Assembly: GCF_002263495.1 (NCBI RefSeq)
Contig: NZ_CP022753.1
Location: 5,208,001-5,272,000, forward strand
Length of the DNA: 64,000 nt
Direction: 5' to 3'
Source: Nocardiopsis gilva YIM 90087
Lineage (GTDB): Bacteria; Actinomycetota; Actinomycetes; Streptosporangiales; Streptosporangiaceae
Shown here in pieces: positions 1 to 8,775 of this stretch. Both the position numbers and the translations under genes were made by a program. The stretch's first letter is position 1. The number at the start of each line of letters is the position of its first letter. The notes beneath the pieces are model-generated. The model was not told where the DNA came from. It searched no databases and saw nothing but the letters and a program-made list of their open reading frames with translations.

Positions 1-1
1 C

Positions 2-349
2 ACCCACACGGAGACCAACGAGGAGCAGGGGGTCCGGGAGGCGATGCTGCGGATCAACGGAACCGACGACGGCGGCGCGAGCTACCTGCAGCTGCTGGAG
101 CCGATCCGTGCGGACTCACCGGTGGCGAAGTTCCTGGCCAAGAGTGGGGAGGGCGTGCACCACATCGCGTTCGGCACCGCCGATGTCGCCGGTGCCGCCG
201 CGGCTGTCGGCGAGCGCGGAGTCCGGGTGCTGGGCGATCCCCGCACCGGGTCCATGGGCTCGCTGATCACCTTCCTGCACCCGAAAGACTGCGGTGGGGT
301 GCTGACCGAACTGGTCGAGTCCGCCGCGAAACCGGACGGACACGCCTAG
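2..349 (+). CDS. mce: methylmalonyl-CoA epimerase (5' end cut off by window)
   Basis: Family role: interconverts the (2R) and (2S) forms of methylmalonyl-CoA in propionate metabolism, supplying the mutase and polyketide extender pools. Seen: the last 115 residues of a glyoxalase/VOC-fold protein. It has a GVHHIAF strand carrying a metal-ligand His and a C-terminal GVLTELVE strand carrying the ligand Glu, typical of this epimerase. The reading frame is open to base 2 and the true start lies left of the window. The stop is followed by a gap of more than 400 bases before the coiled-coil gene. In Streptomyces the same neighbour pair (epimerase, then Scy/FilP-type genes) is found, which supports the call. 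Confidence 0.85.
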   Translation, partial: THTETNEEQGVREAMLRINGTDDGGASYLQLLEPIRADSPVAKFLAKSGEGVHHIAFGTADVAGAAAAVGERGVRVLGDPRTGSMGSLITFLHPKDCGGVLTELVESAAKPDGHA

Positions 350-786
350 AAGTTCGAAAGATGGCGCGCGCACGCGTTATCACGCTAACGTGATCTAACC
401 GTCACTCCACGTGTCGGTGCACGTCTCGACCCGACCAGGGCCGCAGACCTGGGCAGGAACCAACCGAAAGGCCCTTCCGAAAAGGCCTGAGCTTGATAAA
501 GTCTGCTAGTCGCCGGACTCGGATCGTCGGCGGCATCTGTCCCCCCGTACGTATGCAGACTCGTCGAGGCGGGTCGAACATTCGCGGCATGCGCCTTCAT
601 TGAGCAAACCTTGACATCAATGGAGTGAACATCCCTACGCGGAAGGACCTCGCGGAGTACCCTTCCCGGGGAAGTGCTACCGCCGATTCGAGGTGCGAGG
701 AGCCGTCCTCCACGCCACCTCATGGCTCTCCAAACGACAATCTCCGCATACGTAGCCGTCTCGTCACCCGTTCAGGATTCCGCCAC
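350..786. other. gene-free interval upstream of the coiled-coil gene
   Basis: No credible ORF. A TTGACA hexamer lies at 611-616 and could be a -35 element, but no convincing -10 follows at standard spacing. A GTG at 625 would extend the next gene by 54 residues, but it has no usable ribosome binding site and the extension is low-complexity. Confidence 0.4.
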
Positions 787-2079
787 ATGTCGTCGCCAGA
801 TATTGAAGCCCAGCTCAGCAATTTCTTCGAGGAAGGCACTCAAGCCACCGAGTTCGACGTGGTGCTGCGTGGTTACGACCGGCACCAGGTCATGGAGTAC
901 ATCGGCCAGAAGCACAACGAGCTCAGCCAGGCCCATGAAGAGGTCGAGCGCAACCGCAAGGAGCTCGCCGAGGCCAAGCGCCAGATCCAGGAGCAGGAGC
1001 GCCCGACCTACTCGGGTCTGGGCGCCCGCATCGAGCAGCTGCTCCGGCTCGCCGAGGAACAGGCCACCGAGCTTGTTCAGGGTGCACGCGCCGAGGCCAA
1101 TGACATCAAGTCCGCGGCCAAGATCGAAGCCGCCGAAATGCGGGCCGCCGCCGAGAACGAAGCGACCGATCTGCGCACCACCGCCCAGCGCGAGGCGGAC
1201 GAAATGCGCACGGGCGCCGAAACCGAGGCGGAGGAGATCCGCACGACCGCCCGTCGCGAAGCCGACGAGCTGACCTCGACCACCGAGCGCGAGGTGCAGA
1301 AGAAGCGCTCGGCGGTCGACCACGAGATCGCCGAGAAGCGCGCCACGTTCGAGGGTGAGATCGCCAAGCTGCGCACCACCACCGAGCGCGAGTGCGCGAC
1401 GGCCCGCGCGTCCGCCAAGCGCGAGCGCGACGAGACGCTGCAGACCGCCAAGCGTCAGGCCGACGAGATGCGCGCCCAGGCCCAGCGCGCCGTTGAGGAA
1501 AGCGAGGCCAAGCGGGCGCAGGAAGAGGCCGAGTTCGAGATCCAGCTGGCCAGTCGCCGCGAGGAGGCGGAACGTCAGGACGCCGAGCGCCTGGCCGCCG
1601 CGCAGGCCGCCACGCAGAAGCTGGTCTCGGAGGCCGAGGAGCGGGCCGCCAGCGCCGAGCAGCGCGCCACCAAGGCGAGCTCGCAGGCCGAGCAGACCCG
1701 CCGCGACGCCGAGCAGCACGCCAAGCAGGTCGTCGCCAACGCCAAGAAGACCTCCGAGCAGATCGCGGCCGAGGCCAAGAGCAAGTCCGAGCACCTGGTC
1801 AGCGACGCCAAGGCCGAGGCCGACCGCATCATGACCGCCGCGCAGCAGGAGGTCGACGAACTCAGCCGCCAGCGCGACGGCATCCAGTCCCACATGGACC
1901 AGCTGCGTCAGCTGCTGGGTGGAGGCGGCGCGCCTGCCGCACCCCCGGCCCAGGCTGCCGCCCCGGCCGCCCAGGAGCCCGCGGCCATCGAGAGCAACAA
2001 CAAGCAGCAGCAGTCCCAGCAGGCCGTCCCCGCCAAGTCCGGCAAGGGCGGCGACGACGAGGACTGGTGGCAGGAGTAG
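787..2079 (+). CDS. DivIVA-domain coiled-coil protein, FilP/Scy type
   Basis: Likely a cytoskeletal or polar-growth scaffold. Seen: 430 aa. Residues about 20-40 (FDVVLRGYDRHQVMEYI) form the DivIVA N-terminal motif, and a nearly continuous Ala/Glu/Arg coiled coil covers about 45-375. From residue 102 there are twelve consecutive 11-residue units. A flexible Ala/Pro/Gln tail ends in an acidic Trp-containing patch (DDEDWWQE). The ATG at 787 has AGGA nine bases upstream and begins just before the DivIVA domain, so it is preferred over GTG 625. Known: Streptomyces FilP (about 310 aa) and Scy (about 1300 aa) organise tip growth, and FilP has been annotated as a cellulose-binding protein. This protein is intermediate in length, so which orthologue it represents is not settled. 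A strong hairpin follows. Confidence 0.75.
   Translation: MSSPDIEAQLSNFFEEGTQATEFDVVLRGYDRHQVMEYIGQKHNELSQAHEEVERNRKELAEAKRQIQEQERPTYSGLGARIEQLLRLAEEQATELVQGARAEANDIKSAAKIEAAEMRAAAENEATDLRTTAQREADEMRTGAETEAEEIRTTARREADELTSTTEREVQKKRSAVDHEIAEKRATFEGEIAKLRTTTERECATARASAKRERDETLQTAKRQADEMRAQAQRAVEESEAKRAQEEAEFEIQLASRREEAERQDAERLAAAQAATQKLVSEAEERAASAEQRATKASSQAEQTRRDAEQHAKQVVANAKKTSEQIAAEAKSKSEHLVSDAKAEADRIMTAAQQEVDELSRQRDGIQSHMDQLRQLLGGGGAPAAPPAQAAAPAAQEPAAIESNNKQQQSQQAVPAKSGKGGDDEDWWQE
1090..1485 (+). repeat. 33-bp coding repeat, 12 units (hendecad coiled coil)
   Basis: Twelve consecutive units of 11 codons, for example IEAAEMRAAAE, NEATDLRTTAQ, READEMRTGAE and TEAEEIRTTAR. The period is conserved without a break, while the sequence is degenerate. 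Eleven-residue periodicity predicts a nearly straight or slightly right-handed coiled coil. Confidence 0.8.
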
Positions 2080-2173
2080 CGACTCCGGCACCCCGCCTGC
2101 CTGTGCCAGGCACACGGAGGCGGGAACGCGCGTGAGTCATCGTCCGTAGCCGCAAAAGCAACGGACGCCACCG

Positions 2174-2217
2174 CCGGAGGCCCGGCCCCTGAGCAGGGGC
2201 CGGGCCTCCGGTCGTTC
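2174..2217. terminator. strong hairpin between convergent genes
   Basis: A perfect 17-bp GC-rich stem (2174-2190 with 2195-2211) has a 4-base loop and is followed on the + strand by a short T-rich stretch. It lies between the coiled-coil gene (+) and the symporter gene (-), so it may serve both. Confidence 0.75.
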
Positions 2218-2278
2218 TGTGGGTCGTGCGTCGGACCGGCGTCACCGCCGACGAAGCGGCCGGGGCACCGCCCTCACG

Positions 2279-4000
2279 TCAGTGCGCCCCGCCCCCGGTG
2301 ACGGCGCGCACCTCCATCTCGGCGAACCGGTCATCGTCGCGCTCCTTGGACAGCAGCGTGCCGATGACGGCGCAGAGGAATCCGGCCGGAATGGACACCA
2401 GCCCGGGGTTCTCCAGGGGGAACCACGCGAAGTCGATCCCGGCGGGGAACAGCGACATGCTCTCTCCCGTCTCGGGGTGGACCTTGCCCGAGACCACCGG
2501 CGAGAAGAACACCAGCCCAACGGCGGCGATGAGCCCGCCGTACATCCCGGCGACCGCCCCCGTCGTGTTGAAGCGCCTCCAGAAGAGGTTCAGCAGCAGC
2601 GAGGGCAGGTTGGCGGAGGCCGCGATGGCGAACGCCAGCGCCACCAGGAACGCGACGTTCAGCCCCTGGGCGAAGATCGCCAGGATGATCGCGACCACGC
2701 CGATCCCCATGGCGGCGATCCTGGCGACGCGGACCTCCTCCCGCTCCGAGGACTGGCCCCTGCGCAGCACGTTCGCGTAGAAGTCGTGCGCGAGCGACGA
2801 CGAGGAGGCCAGGGTCAGCCCCGCGACGGTGGACAGGATGGCGGCGAACGCCGCGGCCGCGATGAACGCGAGCAGCAGCGCACCCACCGCACCGCCGCCC
2901 AGTTGCAGGCCGAGCTGTTGCGCGAGCTGCGGCGCCGCGGTGTTCCCGGCCGCGTTCTGCGCCATGATGGCGTCCCGGCCGACGATGGCCGCCGCGCCGA
3001 AGCCCAGCACCAGGGTCATCAGGTAGAAGGCGCCGATCAGCACGATCGCCCAGTTCACCGAGGTGCGGGCGGCCTTGGAGTCCGGGACCGTGTAGAAGCG
3101 GATGAGGATGTGCGGCAGCCCGGCCGTCCCCAGCACCAGGGCGATGCCGAGGCTGACGAGGTCGAGCTTGCTCCACAGCGTCGCCCACGCGTCGCCGTCC
3201 ACCTCGACCCCGTAGCGCAGCCCGGGTTCCAGGAAGGCCTGCCCCTGGCCGCTGGAGCGGGCGGCGTCGCCCATCAGGGCACCGAAGTCGAACCCGTAGA
3301 CGGCGAGCACCAGCACCGTCAGCAGGGCCGCGCCGCCCATGAGCACGGCCGCCTTGATGATCTGCACCCAGGTGGTGCCCTTCATCCCGCCGAGGGTGAC
3401 GTACAGGGTCATCAGCAGGCCGACGATGACGATGCCGCCGACCTTCGCGGCGTCCGCGCTCAGACCGAGGAAGGTCTCCCCCTCCTGGATCCCGAGCAGG
3501 AGGGCGATCAGCGCGCCCGCGCCGACCATCTGGGCGAGCAGGTAGAAGACCGACACGGTGACGGTGGAGACCGCCGCGGCGGTGCGCACCGGGCGCTGCC
3601 GCATCCGGTAGGAGATGACGTCGGCCATGGTGAAGCGGCCGGAGTTGCGCAGCAGCTCGGCGACGAGGAGAAGGGCGACCAGCCACGCGACGAGGAAGCC
3701 GATCGAGTAGAGGAACCCGTCGTAGCCGAAGAGCGAGATCATTCCGGCGATGCCGAGGAACGAGGCCGCGGACATGTAGTCGCTGCCGATGGCCATCCCG
3801 TTCTGCAGCCCGGAGAAGCCGCGGCCACCCGCGTAGTAGTCGGTGGCCGATTTGGTGCGGCGGTTGGCCCACACGGTGATGCCCAGTGTGGCCCCGACCA
3901 ACAGGAGGAACAGGACGATCGTGGCCAGGCGCTCGCCGCCGCCCGCGATGGTCTCGGTCGTGGTGGCCGCGCTCACGGCGGCCGCGGGGGCGGGGCTCAT
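2279..4000 (-). CDS. actP: cation/acetate symporter (sodium:solute symporter family)
   Basis: Membrane transporter expected to import acetate or other short monocarboxylates with Na+ or H+. Seen: 573 aa with about 13 hydrophobic segments. The family signature region near the N terminus includes ATDYYAGGRGFSGLQNG and GSDYMSAASFLGIAG, and GRFTMADVISYRMR follows. Length and motifs match ActP. The start ATG overlaps the stop of the DUF485 gene (ATGA), so the two are translationally coupled, as in the yjcH-actP pair of enterobacteria. The substrate is inferred from family and partner gene. Confidence 0.85.
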   Translation of the reverse strand: MSPAPAAAVSAATTTETIAGGGERLATIVLFLLLVGATLGITVWANRRTKSATDYYAGGRGFSGLQNGMAIGSDYMSAASFLGIAGMISLFGYDGFLYSIGFLVAWLVALLLVAELLRNSGRFTMADVISYRMRQRPVRTAAAVSTVTVSVFYLLAQMVGAGALIALLLGIQEGETFLGLSADAAKVGGIVIVGLLMTLYVTLGGMKGTTWVQIIKAAVLMGGAALLTVLVLAVYGFDFGALMGDAARSSGQGQAFLEPGLRYGVEVDGDAWATLWSKLDLVSLGIALVLGTAGLPHILIRFYTVPDSKAARTSVNWAIVLIGAFYLMTLVLGFGAAAIVGRDAIMAQNAAGNTAAPQLAQQLGLQLGGGAVGALLLAFIAAAAFAAILSTVAGLTLASSSSLAHDFYANVLRRGQSSEREEVRVARIAAMGIGVVAIILAIFAQGLNVAFLVALAFAIAASANLPSLLLNLFWRRFNTTGAVAGMYGGLIAAVGLVFFSPVVSGKVHPETGESMSLFPAGIDFAWFPLENPGLVSIPAGFLCAVIGTLLSKERDDDRFAEMEVRAVTGGGAH

Positions 4001-4467
4001 TCGTCGGCCCCCTTCATCCCGGAGGCGGCGGGTCCGGTGTCGGCCAGGTCGTCGGCCAGGTCGTCGGCCAGGTTATCCGCCGGGCCGGGTGCGGCGACCG
4101 CGCCGGCGCCCGCGCCGTTCAGCTCGGTGCGGAGCTCCTCGGCGAGGGGGTCGAGGCGGCGCGCGGCGTACCGGGCGTAGATGAACGCGATGCCGAACGT
4201 GGTGACGAACTGGAGGAGGCCGAACACCAGGGCGACGTTGACGCTGCCGAACAGGACGATGGCCATGGTGTCGCGGGCGAAGGCCGACATCAGGACGTAG
4301 AGCAGGTACCAGGCGAAGAACGCGATGCTCATCGGGAAGATGAACACTTTGAGGCGCCGTTTCAGCTCCACGAATCGTGGATCGTCACGCATGGCCACCG
4401 CCCTGTCGGTGGCGGCCCGCCCCCCTGTGCTGGTGTGGTCGGGTGATCCTCGCGATGGATCGACCAT
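3997..4467 (-). CDS. DUF485 membrane protein, partner of the symporter
   Basis: Small inner-membrane protein (156 aa) of the YjcH/DUF485 family, found next to actP-type symporters. Seen: a charged N terminus, then two transmembrane helices (about residues 37-60 and 70-95) in the DUF485 core beginning RFVELKRRLKVFIFP. The C-terminal tail is hydrophilic and ends in a four-residue repeat (LADD) encoded by tandem 12-base units. The biochemical role of the family is not established; accessory or stabilising roles for the transporter are inferred from the coupling. A downstream Met at DDPRF could be an alternative start. Confidence 0.8.
   Translation of the reverse strand: MVDPSRGSPDHTSTGGRAATDRAVAMRDDPRFVELKRRLKVFIFPMSIAFFAWYLLYVLMSAFARDTMAIVLFGSVNVALVFGLLQFVTTFGIAFIYARYAARRLDPLAEELRTELNGAGAGAVAAPGPADNLADDLADDLADTGPAASGMKGADE
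4039..4074. repeat. 12-base tandem repeat, three units
   Basis: Three tandem copies of gtcggccaggtc (the last base of the third differs) within the DUF485 gene encode LADD repeats. Such a repeat can change copy number by slippage without breaking frame. Confidence 0.8.
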
Positions 4468-4748
4468 AAGTCTCAGACCCCTCTCGACGGCTGCTGGCGT
4501 GGCGGTGCGGCGGTACGGCGCTCGGCCGCGTTGCTCTCCCCAGCAAGGTAGAGGTGTTTTGAATCACACACCAGCGTTTGCATGTCACACAAAAATCACC
4601 CCGGAGGCAGGTACGCTCTCCGAGGCGATTGGTGTAATATTCAACTTTTTCGCCGAACGTAAGTTCCGGCACCTCAGGCGGCCCACGATTCGGCGAAACA
4701 GCTCGTCAACCGGGGTCTCCCCCACATACGGCGGCCCGGCTCCGCGCC

Positions 4749-5480
4749 TCAGACGGTGTCGCGCTCGGCGGGACCGTCCCAGTCGGTGGGCAGCGGGTAC
4801 GCCTTCGGCGCGACGCGCTTCACGATCTCGTCGAGCACCGTGCGCACGTAGGGCTCCCCCACCCACAGGTGCTTGGCGTTGTCCACACCGACCACCTCGG
4901 CCTGCGGGACGCGGGCGAAGCGCTCGCGCGCCTCGGCCGGGCGCAGGTAGTCGTCGAACTCGGGCACCAGCGCCACCAGCGGACGCCCGAACTCCGCCCA
5001 CCCGTCCAGGTCGGAGTCATCGGCACGGTGCAGCGGCGGCGAGAGCAGGATGGCGCCCTCCACCTCCGGGTCGCGCCCCCACTTCAACGCGAGCTCGGTG
5101 CCGAACGACCAGCCCAGCAGCCAAGGATGGGGCAGCCCCTCGAACTCGGCGAACTCGATGGCGGAGGCGACGTCGTAGCGCTCCGTCTCGCCGTCGCCGA
5201 ACGACCCCTGGCTCGTCCCGTGCCGCGAGGTGGTGCCGCGGGTGTTGAAGCGCAGCACCGCGACGTCGGCCAGCGCCGGGAGCCGGAAGGACGCCTTGCG
5301 CAGCACGTGGCTGTCCATCATCCCCTCGTGCGTCGGCAGCGGGTGCAGGCAGACCAGCGTCGCCACCGGCGCGCCGGACTCCGGGAGCGCGAGCTCACCG
5401 ACGAGCTCCAGGCCGTCGGCGGTATGCAGGGTGATGGGACGACGGTCGGCGGGCAGCACCGTGGCAGCGCGAATGTCCAT
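4749..5480 (-). CDS. alpha/beta-hydrolase family protein
   Basis: Cytoplasmic hydrolase of unknown substrate, 243 aa. Seen: TLVCLHPLPTHEG gives the oxyanion region, LLGWSFGTELALKWG is a nucleophile elbow (G-W-S-F-G) and NAKHLWVGEP near the C terminus holds the putative catalytic His. This layout matches the short dienelactone-hydrolase-like KANL3/Tex30 type rather than lipases. The ATG at 5480 has GAGG about 7 bases upstream and begins the conserved part; the longer open frame upstream is low-complexity. It is the last gene of a leftward group with the zinc-site protein, GMC oxidoreductase and acyl-CoA dehydrogenase genes. Confidence 0.7.
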   Translation of the reverse strand: MDIRAATVLPADRRPITLHTADGLELVGELALPESGAPVATLVCLHPLPTHEGMMDSHVLRKASFRLPALADVAVLRFNTRGTTSRHGTSQGSFGDGETERYDVASAIEFAEFEGLPHPWLLGWSFGTELALKWGRDPEVEGAILLSPPLHRADDSDLDGWAEFGRPLVALVPEFDDYLRPAEARERFARVPQAEVVGVDNAKHLWVGEPYVRTVLDEIVKRVAPKAYPLPTDWDGPAERDTV

Positions 5481-5538
5481 GGGTCCTCGATATCGGATCG
5501 GGAATGGGGATGATCGGCGTCGGGAGCGGAGTCGGGGC

Positions 5539-5853
5539 TCAGCGCCGCGGCATCCGGACGCCGCGGTGCCCGCGCCGCTCCCAGCAGGAGGAGTGCCAGT
5601 GGCGGCGGTCCTCACCGTCGCCGTAGGGCCGCCACGCCACGACGTGCGGCATCCCGGCCGGGATCTCCTGGTAGCAGCCGGGGCAGCGGTAGGTCTTGGT
5701 GGCGGCCGCACCGCTGATGCGCCGGATGACCCACTCTCCGTCGGCGCCCGTCTCCCGGCGCTGGCCACCGGTGACGCGCAGCATCAGCGCATCCTCGTCG
5801 GGCGGCTGAACACGGGAATCCTTGCGGCGGGGGCTGTTACGGCGCGGGCTCAC
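5539..5853 (-). CDS. small conserved zinc-site protein of actinobacteria
   Basis: A 104-residue basic protein of unknown function. Seen: an Arg/Lys-rich start, then YRCPGCYQEIP and later HVVAW and RRHWHSSCW. The spacing of Cys-x2-Cys, His and His-x3-Cys suggests one structural zinc. Similar proteins in Streptomyces are often labelled ATP/GTP-binding protein, but no P-loop is visible here. The GTG start overlaps the stop of the GMC oxidoreductase (GTGA), which implies translational coupling. Confidence 0.7.
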   Translation of the reverse strand: MSPRRNSPRRKDSRVQPPDEDALMLRVTGGQRRETGADGEWVIRRISGAAATKTYRCPGCYQEIPAGMPHVVAWRPYGDGEDRRHWHSSCWERRGHRGVRMPRR

Positions 5854-7397
5854 GATTCCAGGGTAGGGGGGAACGAACGTGCCAGGTGTTCACCCATCAT
5901 GGCGGCGGTGGCCGCGGTACCGCGCGAGGGGGCGCGGGGCAGGATCGAGGAGTCGGCGACGCGCAGGCCCGTCACGCCGTGCACGCGGCCTTGGGCGTCG
6001 GTGACCTCCCCCATCGCGCAGCCGCCCGAGAGGTGGTTGGCGGTGGAGACGCGTTCCCCGATCCACGTGTCCAGGGCGCGGTCGGAGCCGAGGACGGCGG
6101 CCGGCGGGCCGCCGTAGGACGCCGTCAGGCGGCGCAGCGGCGCCGATGTGAGGATCTCCGCACAGCGCCGTACCCCCTCCCGCAGTCGGGCGCGGTCCGC
6201 CGCCGAGGTGAGGTGCCGGTAGGTGATGAGCGGTGGGGCGTGCGGATCGGCGGAGGCGAGGCGGATCGCCCCTGAGCTCGCGGTGCGCAGCAGGGTGACG
6301 CCGAACGCGACCTCGCCCGGCGGGGTCCCGGCGCCGCCCGGGATCAGCTCGGTGAACGGCGCGGTGTAGGGCATGATCTCCAGGTCGCCGTCGCGGCGCG
6401 CGCCCGTGCCCTCGTCCGCGGCGGTCGAGACCGCGTGCAGTGCCGCTTCCACCACGGCGGTCCGGGCGGCGGGGACAGCGGATGGGACGGGGGTGATGCC
6501 CACGGCGACGCCCGGGTGGTCGGTCACGGCCCGCCCGACGGCGGGGGCGCCGTGCACCACGCGGATCCCCAGGTCCGCCAGCTCATCGGCGGGGCCCACG
6601 CCCGAGAGCAGCAGCAGCCGCGCCGAGCCGATCGCGCCCGCCGCGAGCACGATCTCGTCGCCCCGGACCACCTGGACCCGGCCCTCGGTCTCGGCTTCGA
6701 CCCCGATGGCACGGGTGCCCGCGAACAGGATGCGGCGGACGAGGACGCCGCCGCGGACGGTGAGGTGGGGCCGTCCGGCGTGCGGCAGCAGGTGGGTGAG
6801 GAGCGCGCTGTGGCGGATCCCGGAGACGACGTTGACCGGAACCGGGCCGACGCCCGGCGGCCCCGGAGCGTTCTTGTCGGGCTCCCACGGGTATCCCAGG
6901 CCGCGGCAGGCCGCCCAGAACGCCTCGGTGAGCGGGGACGCGGATCCGGGGAAGGTGCGGCGGACCGGCACCGGGCCGCGGCGGCCGTGCGGCGGACCGG
7001 CGAAGTCGTGGTCGTGCTCCACCGCCGCGAAGGAGGGCAGCACGCGCTCATAGGACCAGTCGGGGTGGCCGAGCGCGGCGATCGCGTCGAAGTCCTCGCG
7101 GGTGCCCCGGATGAAGACGCCGCCGTTGATCGCGCCCGACCCTCCGGCCACCCGGCCGCGCGGCACGGGACGCCGCGTGCCCGGGGCGACCTTCCCGGTG
7201 AAGGACCAGTTCAGCGCGTGGCCAGGCCGAGCGGCGGCCATCCGGGTCCCGTCCAGCACCTCCGGCGGGACGGCGTCGCAAGTGGCGGGGGCCGGTCCGG
7301 CCTCCAGCAGCTGGACGGAGCGCGCCGCACCCGGGGTGGTGTCGTCGCTGAGCCGTACCGCCAGGGCCGACCCGGTCGGGCCGGCCCCCACGATCAC
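5850..7397 (-). CDS. GMC-family FAD-dependent oxidoreductase
   Basis: Flavoenzyme expected to oxidise an alcohol or related substrate. Seen: 515 aa with the N-terminal FAD motif VGAGPTGSALAVRL, the GMC signature region RGRVAGGSGAINGGVFIRG, and a C-terminal HLSGGCAMG (active-site His) followed by DSSILPRAP and a terminal FAD-binding stretch. The open frame continues upstream into the dehydrogenase gene. GTG 7397, just after that gene's stop, gives a normal-length protein but has only a weak ribosome binding site. The GHALNWSF and GRRGPVPVRR stretches recall the mycofactocin-associated MftG subgroup, though no mycofactocin genes are visible nearby. Confidence 0.8.
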   Translation of the reverse strand: MIVGAGPTGSALAVRLSDDTTPGAARSVQLLEAGPAPATCDAVPPEVLDGTRMAAARPGHALNWSFTGKVAPGTRRPVPRGRVAGGSGAINGGVFIRGTREDFDAIAALGHPDWSYERVLPSFAAVEHDHDFAGPPHGRRGPVPVRRTFPGSASPLTEAFWAACRGLGYPWEPDKNAPGPPGVGPVPVNVVSGIRHSALLTHLLPHAGRPHLTVRGGVLVRRILFAGTRAIGVEAETEGRVQVVRGDEIVLAAGAIGSARLLLLSGVGPADELADLGIRVVHGAPAVGRAVTDHPGVAVGITPVPSAVPAARTAVVEAALHAVSTAADEGTGARRDGDLEIMPYTAPFTELIPGGAGTPPGEVAFGVTLLRTASSGAIRLASADPHAPPLITYRHLTSAADRARLREGVRRCAEILTSAPLRRLTASYGGPPAAVLGSDRALDTWIGERVSTANHLSGGCAMGEVTDAQGRVHGVTGLRVADSSILPRAPSRGTAATAAMMGEHLARSFPPTLES

Positions 7398-7408
7398 GAC
7401 ATCGGCGC

Positions 7409-8635
7409 CTAGGACTGCGCGGACCCCTGGCAGCAGCCCTCGTCGTCCTCCTCGAGCTCGGGGAGCTTGTCGAGGATCAGCGGGGCGGGCAGGGAGAAGG
7501 GAATCAGCCCGTTGTTGGTCAGCTGGAGGTGGTCCTCGGCGACCTTCTCGACACCGATCTCCTCCAGCAGCTCCACCGGCCCCTTGGGGTAGCCGCAGCC
7601 GAACCGCATCGCGGTGTCGACGTCCTGGGCGGTCGCGTAGCCCTCCCCGACCATGCGCATGGCGTCGTTGATGTGCGGGACGAGCAGCAGCCCGGCCAGG
7701 TCGTAGTCGTCGTTGCCCTCGTCGCGCAGCTGCGTGGCGAGGGCGCCCTGCGGCAGCTCTTCGGCGGGGTTGTCCGCCCCGGAGTAGTCGTAGAACCCGC
7801 GGCCGGTCTTGCGGCCGAGCAGCCCCGCGGCGACCATGCGGCGCAGCAAGGGGGTGGCGACGTAGCGCGACTCGCGGAACTCCTCCCACAGCACGTCCAT
7901 GACGGCCAGGCAGACGTCCAGGCCGACGAGGTCGGCCAGCGTCAGCGGGCCCATGGGGAACCCGGCGGCCTTGGTGACCGACTCGTCGATCTCCTCGCGC
8001 GAGGCGAACTTGTGCTCGTAGGCCTTGACGGCGTCGTTGATGTAGGGGACCAGCAGCGCGTTGGCGACGAACCCGGCCCGGTCGGAGACGACGACCGGGG
8101 TCTTGCCGATGCGCTTGGCGACCTCGGAGGCGATCTCGGTCGTGCCCGACGAGGTGAGCACCGTACCGACGATCTCGGCCAGCTTCATGACCGGGGCGGG
8201 GTTGAAGAAGTGCAGCCCCACGACCTTGTCCGGGCGGTTGGTCAGGGCCGCGATCTCGGTGACCGAGAGCGAGGAGGTGTTGGTGGCGAGGATGGTTCCC
8301 GGCGGGCAGATCCGGTCGAGGTCGGTGAAGACGTCCCGCTTGATGTCGATGCGCTCGGGGACGGCCTCGACGACGAAGTCGGCGTCCGCCAGGTCCTCGC
8401 GGGCGGTGGTGAACACCAGACGACCGAGGATGGCGGCGTGCTCCTCCTCGGTGATCTTCCCCTTGCTCAGCGCTCGGCCGAGCGACTTCTCCAGGTGGCC
8501 GCGGCCGCGGTCGAGCGCGGCGTCGTCGATCTCCACGCCGGTGACCGAGAACCCGGCCCGGGCGAACACCTCGACGATGCCGGCGCCCATGGTTCCGAGC
8601 CCGACCACTCCGACCTTCTTGAATTCCTGCACCAT
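7409..8635 (-). CDS. hbd: 3-hydroxyacyl-CoA (3-hydroxybutyryl-CoA) dehydrogenase with duplicated C-terminal domain
   Basis: NAD(P)-dependent dehydrogenase of 3-hydroxyacyl-CoA, acting in beta-oxidation or butyryl-CoA metabolism. Seen: 408 aa. The Rossmann motif VGLGTMGAGI is at residue 9 onward, ATNTSSLSV and HFFNPAPVMKLAEIV carry the catalytic His region, and a first C-terminal helical domain (FPMGPLTLADLVGLD) is followed by a second copy (YPKGPVELLEEIGVEK). Single-domain Hbd proteins are about 285 aa, so the second domain is a real extension common in actinobacteria. ATG 8635 has AAGG at good spacing. GTG 8644 does not. Confidence 0.85.
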   Translation of the reverse strand: MVQEFKKVGVVGLGTMGAGIVEVFARAGFSVTGVEIDDAALDRGRGHLEKSLGRALSKGKITEEEHAAILGRLVFTTAREDLADADFVVEAVPERIDIKRDVFTDLDRICPPGTILATNTSSLSVTEIAALTNRPDKVVGLHFFNPAPVMKLAEIVGTVLTSSGTTEIASEVAKRIGKTPVVVSDRAGFVANALLVPYINDAVKAYEHKFASREEIDESVTKAAGFPMGPLTLADLVGLDVCLAVMDVLWEEFRESRYVATPLLRRMVAAGLLGRKTGRGFYDYSGADNPAEELPQGALATQLRDEGNDDYDLAGLLLVPHINDAMRMVGEGYATAQDVDTAMRFGCGYPKGPVELLEEIGVEKVAEDHLQLTNNGLIPFSLPAPLILDKLPELEEDDEGCCQGSAQS

Positions 8636-8775
8636 GTGACTCACCTTACGGGGTGCCCGAACCGGCTCTTACCGGCGGGTACTTATTGGGATCTCGTCCA
8701 GAAATGTCGGCCACGGGCCGGAGTAATCCGCTCGTTCGCGCGACGAGCGGACGGTATCGCGACCAGAATGCCACC

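Noticed and set aside
2219-4180. A 653-codon open frame on the + strand
   Set aside because: Antisense to the symporter gene and rich in Gln/His/Arg; a shadow frame.
4540-4640. Possible CRP-like site upstream of the DUF485/symporter genes
   Set aside because: TGTGTGA-like half-sites occur but no proper TGTGA-N6-TCACA palindrome could be formed.
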